64,000 bases of DNA from Chlamydoabsidia padenii (taxonomy: Eukaryota > Mucoromycota > Mucoromycetes > Mucorales > Cunninghamellaceae): the NCBI GenBank assembly GCA_025330725.1, contig JAIWND010000050.1:1-64000 (forward strand), given 5' to 3'. Both the position numbers and the translations under genes were made by a program. Within the stretch, counting starts at the first letter, position 1. Each line of letters begins with the position of its first letter. The notes under the pieces were generated by a model that saw nothing but the letters and a program-made list of their open reading frames with translations, ran no database searches and had not been told where the DNA came from. This document shows positions 34,132 through 45,704 of the stretch, piece by piece.

Positions 34132-35706
34132 ATGGGAAACTCGGCATCTACCGAGCAAACAACAACAACAACAACTACTACAGCAGCAGCAGCAACAGCA
34201 ACAACAACAACAGGACACCAAAGGCGTTACAGTAACAGCGACCAGCAAGAACAGGAGCAAAAACAGCAAACGACTCCTCAAACGCACACTTCATTCCAAC
34301 TATCCGTTTCTGAACCAACCAATACCAATATGACTCAGCCAAATGAGTCCTCCAACAGCGGATGGACAAGTAGCGTATCACCATCGACGGCACCCATTGA
34401 CACAACTTCTTCACCAAAACCAGTACCAGGGCGATCAGGGTGGGTCTCTAGTACAGGTGCATCTAGCCCTTGGTATGGAGGGGGCTCCTTATCCTCGTCC
34501 GCCTCCTCCACTCATCAACCACACACACTAAGTCAACCACCACAGCAACGGTCTCATCGCCAATCCATCAGTGGTCCTTATTATCGTGCACGGGGCATGA
34601 GTGTCAATCAACAACAAGAACCTACCGAAGAATACGAATCACCATCAACAGCAGCAGCAGCCTCTTCACCTTCATATCAACAACCTTCCCCTTCTGTCTC
34701 CACTTCACGACAACCACCGAGACTTCAACTACAACAACTTCAATTAAATGTAACATCACCAGTTTCACCTGTCTCCAACAATCCTGCCAAACCTGATCCT
34801 CTATTAAAAGATAAACAAACTTCCACCGAATTAGGTAAAGCTATATTAGATAAAAAAAAAAAAAAAAAAAAAAGGATCAGGTTACTAATACATGATGTTA
34901 TAGGGGTGCCAACCATTATTACTTGGACTCAAGGAGGAAATAATGTGTATGTAACGGGAACATTCAATGGTTGGAAACATAAAATCAAATTGGTAAAAAG
35001 GCAAGTGGTTTAGAAAGAAAGAAAAAAAGGCAGAACAGGCGAAGATAACTAATATAATATGTTCTATATGTATAGCACGCATGATTTTAACACGGTGGTA
35101 GATCTTCCACTCGGTACACATCGACTGAAATTTATTGTGGATGATGAATGGAAATGCTCGAACGATATGGAAACAGCCACGGATCCGGACGGTAACCTAG
35201 TAAACTACTTGCAGGTGATGGATGAAGAAGATGATCTGGGACAGGACGCTCTATTTAACACCACTTTAAATCATGATGGGAGGACAACACCCACCGAAGA
35301 CTACACAACCACAATTCCTCAAGAACTCTTGACATTATCTGAAGCAATGCAACAACCAACGGAAACAAAGAAGGACGGGATGGATCCTCAACAAAAGAAG
35401 ACAATTTTAGAATGGGAACGAAAACAACCACAACCACCTAGTTTACCTCCTCATCTTGAAAAGATCTTGTTGAATTCTCAGGCGGTTAGTGATGAAGACA
35501 ACTCGGTGCTTCCTGTACCTAATCATGTCACACTCAATCATTTGTATGCTTGCTCTATCAAGGATCATGTCATGGCTTTGTCTACAACTACTCGTTATAG
35601 AAAAAAGGTAAACAATCTTATTATAAAGTAGAATGGAAAGAAAGGTAGATTAATTCCCATCTATATATAGTATGTGACAACAATGTATTATAGACCTGTC
35701 CAGTAA
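34132..35706 (+). CDS. AMPK/SNF1 complex beta subunit
   Basis: Scaffold of the SNF1/AMPK energy-sensing kinase (yeast Gal83/Sip1/Sip2). I read four exons: 34132-34834, 34904-35000, 35076-35607 and 35671-35706 (455 residues). The start MGNSAST is a myristoylation signal. A T-, Q-, S- and P-rich 230 residues follow. The glycogen-binding CBM48 comprises ITWTQGGNNVYVTGTFNGWK, then FNTVVDLPLGTHRLKFIVDD with EWK. The C-terminal association domain comprises LPPHLEKILLN, PNHVTLNHLYACSIKDHVMA and the final RYRKKYVTTMYYRPVQ. The last 36-nt exon is essential for that tail. Intron 1 (34835-34903) contains a poly(A) tract of about 20 nt and TACTAAT. Intron 2 begins with GC, not GT (35001), giving the expected GWKHKIKLVKSTHDFN. 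Confidence 0.93.
35001..35075 (+). other. GC-AG intron in AMPK beta
   Basis: The exon ends AAAAG and the intron starts GCAAGT and ends TATAG. Using GC-AG splicing joins VK to STHDFNTVVDLP in frame, matching the family pattern around the glycogen-binding domain. The nearby GT alternatives give a stop or the wrong frame. Confidence 0.8.
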
Positions 35707-36374
35707 ATTTTGGTGTACAGTTAATTAGTTATAGGATGTAGTAATAGTCCCTTTATCTTTATTGATTGGAATAAAATCTCAGGACACTACGTTGCTTTAC
35801 TCTGTGTACCAACCAGGTTTACTTGTCTAATATAATATGATCTGTTTTTATTGTAATTGTAGTGGTAGGGGATGGTTCCTATCTCTCTATCTGTCTGTCT
35901 GTGCACCTGTCTCTTCCACTATGGGCGGGGAGGAGACTCAGTATGTATGTATCATATGCAGTTTGATAACTTTTTAAACGCCCGATATCAAAAGCCCGCT
36001 TCTCTGTCATCGGAGTATTTGATTTCGTTCATTAAGAATTTTGGCTCAGGGACGATGTAAACTTTGCCATGAAATGGGCAGAGTCATTTATTGGACATGG
36101 TACTTTGAAGAGCTGTATTCTTCACTGATATCAAGGGTTTATATAAGAGTATACTTCATCTACAGAAAATGATAAAACATTCGGACCAGAAAAGTGGCCA
36201 GTGATGTTCAATGTGCCTTGACCATGGAGAGGAGGGTAGATCGAATTGAAATGCCGTCATTTAAACTCCGGTTTTGGTAGAGTTCGTGAAACTTGCAATT
36301 TTTTTTTTTTTTTTTTTTTGGTTGGCTTTCTTTTACTTTCATTCACTTCCTTTCTTTTTGCAACAACATAAACC
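35707..36374. other. intergenic, AMPK beta to dipeptidyl aminopeptidase
   Basis: About 670 bp. It has AT-rich 3' sequence, a (TCTG)n-like stretch near 35890, and a T tract (36299-36319) about 55 bp before the start codon. A weak TTTAAACTCCGG lies near 36262. No gene is seen. Confidence 0.55.
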
Positions 36375-38943
36375 ATGCCTCCCATGATGGAGAAAGTCAG
36401 GCATGTATACAGCGATGACGAAAGTATAGACGATAACGATCAAGCAACTGGACTCTTAAGCCATGAACGCATAACACATTCTACGCCAAGACAATCGCAA
36501 CAGCAACAACAATATCGGTATTATCCTGAAGAAGACCAAGATGTTTTTAGTGATTTGGAAAATCACAGTGATACACTCGACTTTGGCAAACGGAAAAAAA
36601 AGGTGGATCCTTTAACTTTTTTTTTTTTTTTGATTCTATTGACTAATCCATTTTCTCTTCCTCCTTCCCTCCATTATATTAGTTGGTCACCTGTACTTGT
36701 ATCAGCCTGGTCACTCTACTGGGGTTTGCTTGGGTTATTTGGTCTTTGGCGATGGGACAAATGGTGCAAAGTAAGTGGTGGGTGATAACTAGGTGTAGGT
36801 TGATTTACGTCATTCTCTTGGTCTAATTGTTATTTTTATAGTCATAACTGGTGGTGGTGCGGAGGAAGGATACGACTTGACTAAACGAATCGATTTGAAG
36901 GATCTTTACAACAGCTCCTTTACTCCAAAGCGACCTACTCTGGTGTGGGTTGAACAAGGTAAAAAAAAAAAAAAAAAAAAAAAAAAGTACGTGGTGTCGA
37001 ATCCCTGTTAACTTTTTTTTCTTTGTGTAGATGCCCAGGATGGTATCTTTACATACAGGGACCCTCAAACCAACGATATCTTATTGGAATCCATCGAAGA
37101 CAGATCAAGCCATGTTTATGTGGAAATGAAGAATTTGGTAAATTATCTTTATTATATGTTTTGTATCACCTCTACTGTATCACTAATTGTCCTTTTCCCC
37201 CTTTATTTAGCAAATCAACCACCGTGCCCTGGATGTTGAAAGATTTGAAATATCTCAAGACGCTCAATACCTTATGCTGTTTACCAATGTCACCAAGGTA
37301 AGTCATGAAGAAGAAGAAGAAGAAGAAAGGATTCAACAAGTAGTTACTAATCTATTTCATTGGTGGGTGTCTATTTTTATCAATAGCAATTCCGTTGGTC
37401 ATACAAAGCCAACATTTATCTTTATCATTTGACAAGCAAAACAATCAAACCACTAAACAAGGAAACAGATGTAAATGACACTCCAAGAATATCCTATGCT
37501 GTATGGAGCAAGTCGGGTCATCAATTGGTAATAATGAATATGTTTGCTACTAAATATATAATCACCCACTCACCCATATTTGTTACATGTCATGTCAAAC
37601 TAGGCTTATGTTATGGATAATGACATTTATATAGCAAATTTGGACAAAAACATTCACACTCGTGTTACTTACGACGGATCTACAACAATCTTCAATGGCG
37701 TACCTGATTGGGTTTATGAAGGTAAGATAAAGTAAAACTTTTAATTATTACATTGCCCTAATCGACTCGATTTACCATTATTGTAGAGGAGGTTTTTGGA
37801 AAAGAATACTCATTATGGTGGTCTCCTGATTCTACACACTTGGCCTACTTACGATTCAACGAAACCGAAGTACCTGAATATCAAGTCCCTCTTTACACAA
37901 CATCCAATCGGTCATCTTATCCTGAACAATTGAAGATCAAGTATCCTAAAGCTGGCTCTCCTAATCCATTGGTCTCATTACACATTCATGCTTTGGAATC
38001 AGCGGAAACAATCATGGTGACGAAGAATTCCACTGCTCATCCTTTACAGGCGTCTTCATCGGTGCATGATTTCGATGACGACGATCGGCTTATCACTGAT
38101 GTTGCCTGGGCTACGACGACACATACACATCTCCTCTTTAAACAGACAAATCGTGTACAAGATCATGAAGTGACCAGTCTTGTCACTCTTCCTTCTCAAC
38201 ATTTAAATGAAACCAAGGTGGAAACCATTCGGGAATACAAACCTGAAGATGGTGGATGGATCGATATCGGACAGTCCATGGTGCATCTCCCCTCTCAAAA
38301 GAATGACAACTCTTCTATTCGTTATTTGGATGTGGCCGATCATGAAAATGGATATACTCATCTTGCTATCTTTACTATCAGTCAAAAAGGTGGTCATCGT
38401 AAAGTCTCTCGCCAATGGTTGACTTCGGGTGATTGGGAAGTGGTTGCTGGCTCTGTGGTGGTAGACAAATCTAGGCAACTAGTGTAAGTTTTTTTTTTTT
38501 ATGGTGTGGAAATAAGAATCAACTTTTTGTACTAATGAAAAACTCTTTTATATATGATAGACATTTTATATCCACTGAAAGATCATTCCTGGAACGCCAT
38601 TTATATACCATCTCTCTGGCCGACAAATATCCTGCTTCTACTAAAGTATGCCTGACCTGCTCTGAAGATCCTGATGAACATGCTTATTACGATGTCAACT
38701 TCTCACCCAAATCTGGCTACTACATCTTGAATTATCTTGGTCCTGATATCCCACGTACGGTAGTCCGAAAGGTGGCTAATAGCTCATTTGAAGAAGTACT
38801 CAACGACAATGCCGATCTCACTCGTCTTTTGGGTGATTACGATCTTCCTCGAATTAGAATGTCAACGGTGAAAAGTGGCTCCATTAGTAAGTGAATCAAA
38901 CCCCCCCCCCTTTTTTTTTTCTTTTTGTATCTGATATTAATCT

Positions 38944-38990
<47 letters not shown>

Positions 38991-40046
38991 AGATATGCCT
39001 GCTATGGAAGTACTACCTCCTGACTTTGATAGTGAAAAGAAGTATCCGGTATTATTCCATGTCTATGGTGGTCCTGGATCTCAACTGGTGACTTATCAAT
39101 TCGCCTTGGATTGGCATACCTTTGTAGCAAGTCAACTTGGGTTTATTGTCGTCACTGTCGATGGTCGTGGTACTGGTTATCAAGGCCGAGAATACCGATC
39201 TGTAGTACGTGGGAAATTGGGTGAACTTGAAACGGTTGATCAAGTCAATGCGGCAAAACATTGGGCTGGTTTGGATTATGTAGATTCATCGAGAATTGCC
39301 ATTTGGGGCTGGGTAAGTATAGCTAATGAGATAAAGATCATGTAGTTATACTAATGATTTTATCTATAGTCTTACGGAGGATATATGACGACCAAGGTGA
39401 TCGAATCGGATGATGGTGTGTTTGCAACTGGTATGGCAGTGGCACCTGTAACTGATTGGCATTATTATGGTAAGATAAACTCGATAAAACTCAGACAGGA
39501 TAACTAATAGTATCAATAATTGACATTACAGATTCGATTTATACCGAACGATACATGCTTACACCTACCATGAATACTGCCGGATACCAACAAAGCGCTG
39601 TGAATAATATGACTGGATTTGAACATGCCAACTATCTTTTGATTCATGGAACTGGTGATGATAATGGTAAGTCGGGGAGGGGACTAGTCATCAAGAAGGT
39701 GATCACTCATCCTGGGGGGGGGGTTTTTTGTTATTTAGTGCATTTCCAACACTCCGCTGTTTTGGTGGACAAATTAACAATGGCCAATATCCATAAATAC
39801 AGGGTCCAATTCTATCCCGACAGCAATCATAGAATCAGCTACCACAACGCCAATGCGAATGTCTATCATCTATTGACGGAATTCTTATTTGACAGGTAAT
39901 ACTCATTAAATGTAAATGGATATGGATTCATTGATTTTTTATTTTTATTTTTATCTTTTTGTAGTTTTGGTGGAAAAGAATATGCACATCTTCGTGAAGA
40001 AACTCATGGCCATTTCTCCGGGTCTTTGGATAATTTCCACCACTAA
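36375..40046 (+). CDS. dipeptidyl aminopeptidase, DPP-IV (S9B) family, type II membrane
   Basis: A serine protease that removes X-Pro/X-Ala dipeptides from N-termini, resembling yeast vacuolar Dap2 and Golgi Ste13. About 70 cytosolic residues are followed by one membrane helix ([20 protein letters not shown]) and a luminal beta-propeller. [20 protein letters not shown] has the double-glutamate of DPP-IV that grips the substrate N-terminus. [20 protein letters not shown] follows. The catalytic domain has YGGPGSQLV, then [12 protein letters not shown] with the nucleophile serine. HGTGDDNVHFQ carries the aspartate and [10 protein letters not shown] the histidine. All three catalytic residues are present, so it should be active. 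The gene has more than ten exons; I did not fix every edge, and the length is roughly 850-900 residues. One intron (about 38895-38995) has C10, T10 and then about 45 Ts before the acceptor. Confidence 0.92.
38945..38988. repeat. poly(T) tract at a 3' splice site
   Basis: An uninterrupted T run of about 45 nt. It lies directly before ACTAG, the acceptor of an intron of the dipeptidyl aminopeptidase gene, so it acts as its polypyrimidine tract. Confidence 0.85.
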
Positions 40047-40135
40047 ATGTCGGCATTTTAAATAAATTGTATTTGAAATAAAATCCTTCTTTTTTTTTTT
40101 ACCCTTCTTCTTCTTCTTCTTCGTAAATAGAACAA

Positions 40136-41170
40136 ATGAATGATGACGAAGAACGGCAACACATGCTTGACTATGACGAAGATGGCTCAGAAAACGAATT
40201 GTAATAACAAAAAAATAACACTAAAAAGACCAATGCAAAAGACTTGGACAACTAACCTACCTTGTCTTCAGAAATCAGCCTTTATACTTACGAACACAAC
40301 ATGGTTTGACTCGCTCGGAAATGGTACAAGGCATGGCGAATAGATTGATGTATTCCAACTTTTATATTGCCTTGTATTTGGGTTTAGGCATCCTCAGTCT
40401 GGTATCGATTATTATGGTAAATAGGTCAAAACAAAGATAAATGTCACTCAAATGTTAACATCTCTCCCTCTCTTTCTCTCTCTATAGTCCATTCAAGAAA
40501 CCTGGTAGGTAGTAGATATAAAACATGGTGTATGTATGTTTTATACCGACTTACTTTTGCGTCTCTTTATTATAGTCCCTCACTAATGTTTATCATTTTT
40601 GAAGCTATTATCAACTTTGCCATGATTGCTGAAGTGACCGTGCGTATGCTGGCGTTAAGAAGGGTAAGACGAAAAAAAAAAAAAAATAACAACAGAAAAC
40701 TGAAAGGGGGTGGGTGGGTTTACTAATAGGAAGCATCTTTTATTGTTATTATTATTATTATTACTAGGCATATTGGCAATCCATTTGGAATATTGTGGAC
40801 ACCATACTTGTTGTATTATGTGCTATCACATTGATTGTTTTGGCCACTGGATGCTCTGCAAGCGAGCGAAATGAAGCAATCTTTGATACTCTCTTGTTGG
40901 TTATTCGAAACTGTTTCCAGTTTTTCCGACTTTTTATGATGGCAAAAAAGTAAGTACATCATCATCATCATCATCATCATTATCATCGTAAAAGGGGAAA
41001 TACTTATTTATTATTTTAGGAATCAATACTCTATACAAGCACGGACAACTCGTATCGATTTTAGTGATCTACCAGAGGAACGTAATACATCGGTGGATTT
41101 GACAAGGGATCAACGACTGGATCAAAGCTTTTTGGATGACGATTCGGATTTTGAACAAGATCGGATCTGA
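40136..41170 (+). CDS. small four-helix membrane protein, voltage-sensor-like (215 aa)
   Basis: Six exons, 40136-40200, 40272-40416, 40488-40504, 40576-40663, 40768-40949 and 41020-41170, join in frame to 215 residues. The third is a 17-nt microexon. Acidic N- and C-termini flank four hydrophobic segments: FYIALYLGLGILSLVSIIM, LMFIIFEAIINFAMIAEVTV, WNIVDTILVVLCAITLIVLA, and LLLVIRNCFQFFRLFMMAKK. The third contains the W-N-x-x-D pattern seen in S3 of voltage-gated channels. The fourth has spaced arginines (R-x5-R) as in a weak S4. There is no pore segment. I infer a voltage-sensor-domain-like protein of an internal membrane; a specific fungal family was not recognised. The gene starts about 90 bp after the peptidase stop. 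Confidence 0.75.
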
Positions 41171-42888
41171 TAAACCTCACCACTGCTACCACCACCACAC
41201 ATTTAGTTATATCTCATTACATCTTTTTATATTCCCCCCCCCTTCTCCTCATTTAAAACCTATTCATAATAAAACATATATTATTTGATAATGAATAGAC
41301 AGTGTTATGATGGATTCTTATTTGTGTTGATGTTGTGAAAATAGGATGTAGGACTTGACAAGATTAGACTGCCCTCACCCATTTGATGTTGTGTCCTTTT
41401 TGCATTATAATAGCACGGGTACTTGATCATACATATCTTGATGGCTTTTTTACTTTGATGTCAATATTAGTTATGCTGGTTTCAGGTGAAAACGGTCATT
41501 TAATATTGAAATGCCGACGCACTGACGATTTAACTTGTTTTTGCATGAATGACCTGCTTATGAAAGAAAACCAAAAGACAAGATTATAGAACATCTTCTA
41601 TTTGAAACAAGAGATCATGTGAGATAGTGATGAGATCATTTAATGCGTTTGTACCATGATCATTAGGTTCTGTAGAGAAGGGGGGTTATATGCTTTCGGA
41701 CTTTTGCGCATGAAATGAGACCTCTCGAGATTCCCTTTTCCCCAGCATAAAATAACTTTCTGCCGATAACCGGCACGGGGTATGAAATGTACATCTCGGT
41801 AATGTCATCATCATAACTCATGCATGAATGAACCATTTTGCTTGGCTAAAAAAGGTATGTAAAAAGTAATTCATAAAAGGGGTATGTGGAAAACAATATA
41901 AAAAGATTATTCATGATCCTATGTCATAGTAAAAGTTAAAATCAAAATGGTGCTAACAGCTAACTGTTTTCGCCCGCCCTGACCCACTTTTGCGGAGTTT
42001 GACCCATATTAAAATGATCTCGACTGTACAAAAATGTAGTTTATCTATTCATGCGGTTTAGTAATCTCTGATGACAAGACCCCGCTAAAAAGCAAAATGG
42101 ATGACACATGTGTAATTGAAAAAGGTGTCAGTTCCCAAAAAGTGTAGTTTATATTTTAAAATACCGACACCTATGATTGGCTAAACTCTCTTTATGGTAT
42201 ACAAGATGATAAGATAAAATTAAGGGATCCTTTCACTTTTATACTATTATATAGTATTTTCCTTTTGTTCCGAATGTATCCTTGAACAAGTATCATGATC
42301 ATGGTAGTGAGTTTGGATGAAGGTATTCTACTAAATTATTAAAAAGAAGAAAGGAGAGGGAGTGATGGGTATTTGATAATCTACTCCCACGCATCAAGAA
42401 TGAGAAAAACAATTTAAATCCCGCTAGTCAGAAAGGGGAAAAATGCTTACCAACCCATGAACCATGATGAGTGTTGAAAAGCGGGATGGCACGGAAGTGA
42501 CCTGACAGTGAACAAAGAAGGTTGGTGATTGAAAAAGTGTATTCATTCTCAATTTCATGTGAAGCCGGTCGAACGATACCTTGGTTTTTACCCCGCATTA
42601 AGATTTCCCCCCTGATCATTGGTTCACCCCCCACAGAATCCCATCATCACTGTTCATATAGTGCTGCCACTGACTGACTTTCTATACGAGTTACCTCCTT
42701 ACTTTATCCTTAAACCACATGAAAATTATCAAGCGGGGTTTTCTTGAAAGATTTAAATAGATTTCGCTCTTCTCTCTCTCTCTTTTTTTTTTCTTTCTTT
42801 CTCTCCTTCTTTTAATCCTTCTTTCAACCCCACTCTTTTTTTTTATATATTTATCTTAATTCAACCAGACTCATCCAACTACAACACC
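41171..42888. other. intergenic, four-helix protein to SFC1
   Basis: About 1.7 kb. It contains AATAAA near 41268, a C10 run near 41236, and a minus-strand TTTAAATCCCGC element (42413-42424). A C/T-rich core promoter (42765-42840) precedes the SFC1 start. No coding exon or RNA gene was recognised. Confidence 0.55.
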
Positions 42889-44121
42889 ATGAGCAAGAAC
42901 AACCAACAACAAAAGACTCCTTTACTCACTCACTTGGTAGCTGGTGGTGCTGCTGGGTTTATGGAAGCCTGTACTTGCCATCCTCTCGATACTATTAAAG
43001 TGCGCATGCAACTGGCAAAGAATGTCCAACGTAACGCCGCTGTAAGTTTTACTTGAAAAAGAAGAAGAAGGGATAACTAACTAACTAATACATTCATTTG
43101 ATAAATAGGGCAAACGACTTGGCTTTTTCGGTGTTGGTGTGAAGATTGTCAAGAACGAATCTTTCTGGGCTCTTTACAAAGGTCTTGGTGCTGTTGTATC
43201 CGGTATTGTCCCCAAAATGGCGATTCGATTCAGTTCCTTTGAACTCTATAAAGAATGGTTGGCGGACGAAAATGGAAAAGTAAGCACTACTGGTGTCTTT
43301 TTTGGTAAGTAATCATTAAAAGTATCAAAAGATAAGGGGGAAAATAAAGGGTGGGTTGACGGTGTACAACAGAAAACATAAGTAATTCTTATTATTTTGA
43401 TACTAACATTTTTAATGATCCCATCTTATTTAATTGTAGCTGGTCTTGCTGCTGGTACTACTGAAGCCGTGATGGTTGTGTCCCCAATGGATCTTATCAA
43501 GATCCGTCTTCAAGCTCAACGACATTCTATGGCTGACCCTATGGATATTCCCAAGTACCGTAATGCTCCTCATGCTGCCTATACCATTGTCAAGGAAGAA
43601 GGATTCCGTGCTTTGTATAAAGGTGTTGCCTTGACTGCTTTAAGACAAGGTAAGGATACCATCATCATCCCCACCCCTTGCTTGCTTATACTAACCTTTT
43701 TTCTTTTTTATATCTAGCCACCAACCAAGCTGCTAACTTTACCGCTTATCAAGAATTCAAAGCTTATGCCAAGAAGGTGCAAAACTTGGAAGAACTTCCT
43801 TCTTATCAACATTTGATCTTGGGTGGTGTCTCTGGTGCTATGGGTCCTTTGTCGAATGCTCCTATCGATACTATCAAGACACGTATTCAAAAGTCTAGCG
43901 CCAGAGGATCAGGTTGGGAACGATTCCGTGTGGTGACAACCGAAATCTACACCAAGGAAGGATTCAGGGCTTTCTACAAGGGATTGACTCCTCGTGTGTT
44001 GCGTGTGGCTCCTGGTCAAGCGGTCACCTTCATGGTTTATGAAAAGGTCAAGGCTTGGTTGGATGTCTTTACGAACTCTGCAAAGAATGGTGAAATCACT
44101 GCTATTGCTGCTCAAAAGTAA
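42889..44121 (+). CDS. SFC1: mitochondrial succinate-fumarate carrier
   Basis: Inner-membrane antiporter that brings succinate into mitochondria in exchange for fumarate, linking the glyoxylate cycle to gluconeogenesis. I read four exons, 42889-43041, 43109-43304, 43440-43649 and 43718-44121 (320 residues). Three carrier repeats each have PxD/ExxKxR: CHPLDTIKVRMQLAKN, VSPMDLIKIRLQAQRHS and NAPIDTIKTRIQKSS. Sfc1-specific stretches include LGAVVSGIVPKMAIRFSSFE, the ATNQAANFTAYQEFKAY turn and TPRVLRVAPGQAVTFMVYEK. The family identification rests on these, which are close to yeast Sfc1/Acr1. A CT-repeat lies just after the stop (44131-44162). Confidence 0.93.
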
Positions 44122-44125
44122 ACTG

Positions 44126-44168
<43 letters not shown>

Positions 44169-44737
44169 ACCATCTCTTTATATACATCCACACTAGATTC
44201 TTTTTTGTTTTGTAATCCTCTTTACCTCTTCTCTTTCTCCCCCCCCACTCCTTGTCTACTCTTCCTTAACCAATATGTACTATAGTATCCTTGTTTTATT
44301 ATTATCTTTCTTTTATACACATTACCAATAAAGTATATTATACATCATACAAACAAACAAACCAAAAATAAAAAATGTGTATGACCTCAATCCTGCAGTC
44401 CAGATTGTCGCTATGTCATCGAACACATCAAGTTTCCTTGTAACACACTCTTTGACATTGTAGTACAGTCTTTTTTTATTTTTTTTAACCTCTTTAGAAA
44501 AACTGATCACGGAAACCCATTATTGCATCACTAAAAACAAGTATCTTACGATAGATTCATAAACGGTTATTTGGTTCGAAGAAGCTTTTCGAATCAGCTC
44601 GATTTATAATAGACCCTCTACCTTTTTTGATGTGTGGAAAAAAAGGGGGTTTGCATGGATTGAAGCGCCGACAGCGGGGTAGGTCATATTTGTTCATTTT
44701 TTCATTCTTTTTCATTTCCCTTCTTTTCTTATTGATA
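44122..44737. other. intergenic, SFC1 to 5-alpha-reductase-like gene
   Basis: About 620 bp. It contains a (CT)n microsatellite (44131-44162), AATAAA near 44328, and GAAGCGCCGACAGCGGGG near 44662, about 70 bp before the next start codon. No gene is seen. Confidence 0.55.
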
Positions 44738-45581
44738 ATGGATTCTCTTTTTGACACGTTGAAACAAAAGTCGACCTATGAACTCGTATTACTGATATAC
44801 TCTACCATTATAGTGATTCTTCCACCTATACTACTTTTTATCAATGCTCCTTATGGTAAGTAATAGTACGGGTGTCAATGGAAACTGATACATGCTTTTT
44901 AATGTAGGAAGATTCGCTCACAGCAACAATCTAGTACTGGGGTTTGGATTTAGTAAGAAATGGTCGAAGCTTACCTGGTTTACAATGGAAATAGTCTCCC
45001 CGGTTGTATTTACGTTAGTCCTCTATCTCTTACCACCAAACGACTCGAACGGATATACAAGATTCCAAATGGGTGCGTGTGCTCTCTGGTACATTCATTA
45101 CATTAATCGCACGTTTATCTACAGCTACCGTGTACCCTCAATGGCCCCCATGGCACTGGTAACTTGTATCTCTGCTATTGGATTCAACATGGTCAATGGA
45201 TATATGAATGCTTACTGGATCGCGACAACGACAACGGAACTCTCTAGTATGGTACAATGGATAGGTATCTGTCTTTGGCTCTTTGGATTTGGCTCGAATA
45301 TCTATCATGATTCCATCCTGTTTGATCTTCGTAAAAGCAAATCTGGATACTCGATTCCCATGGGTGGTTTGTATCGGTATATCAGCTGTCCCAACTATTT
45401 CTCGGAATGTGTAGAATGGATTGGGTATGCTATGTTTTGTGCTAGTCCTCCATCTTTTTGGTTTGCTTTGGGTACCATGGCTAATTTGATTCCTCGGGCT
45501 TACAAGTCGCATCAATGGTATCAACAACAATTCAAGAATTACCCAAGTAATCGTAATGCTATCATCCCCTTTGTTTTATAA
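44738..45581 (+). CDS. 3-oxo-5-alpha-steroid 4-dehydrogenase (SRD5A1/2) family protein
   Basis: A polytopic membrane reductase of the ER that uses NADPH to reduce a 4,5 double bond of steroid or sterol-like substrates. I read two exons, 44738-44855 and 44908-45581 (263 residues, family length). The C-terminal signature is strong: NIYHDSILFDLRKSKSGYSI, then PMGGLYRYISCPNYFSECVE and WIGYAMFC. It ends with the NLIPRAYKSHQWYQQQFKNY block seen in SRD5A. The first exon encodes the N-terminal helix VLLIYSTIIVILPPILLFI. The mid segment has HYINRTFIYSYRVPSMAPM as in animal enzymes. The natural fungal substrate is unknown. Confidence 0.9.
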
Positions 45582-45704
45582 TAAAATTAGATTACCCCCC
45601 TACCCATTGTACTTGTATAGACATAAATATTTATCATGATAAAAAAAAAAAAGATACTTTATTCAATAAACTATATGTTATATTCTATATTATGCTATGT
45701 TATA

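Noticed and set aside
34099..34287. Antisense cysteine/serine-rich open frame over the AMPK beta N-terminus
   Set aside because: It is the complement of the Q/T-rich repeats of AMPK beta, a shadow frame.
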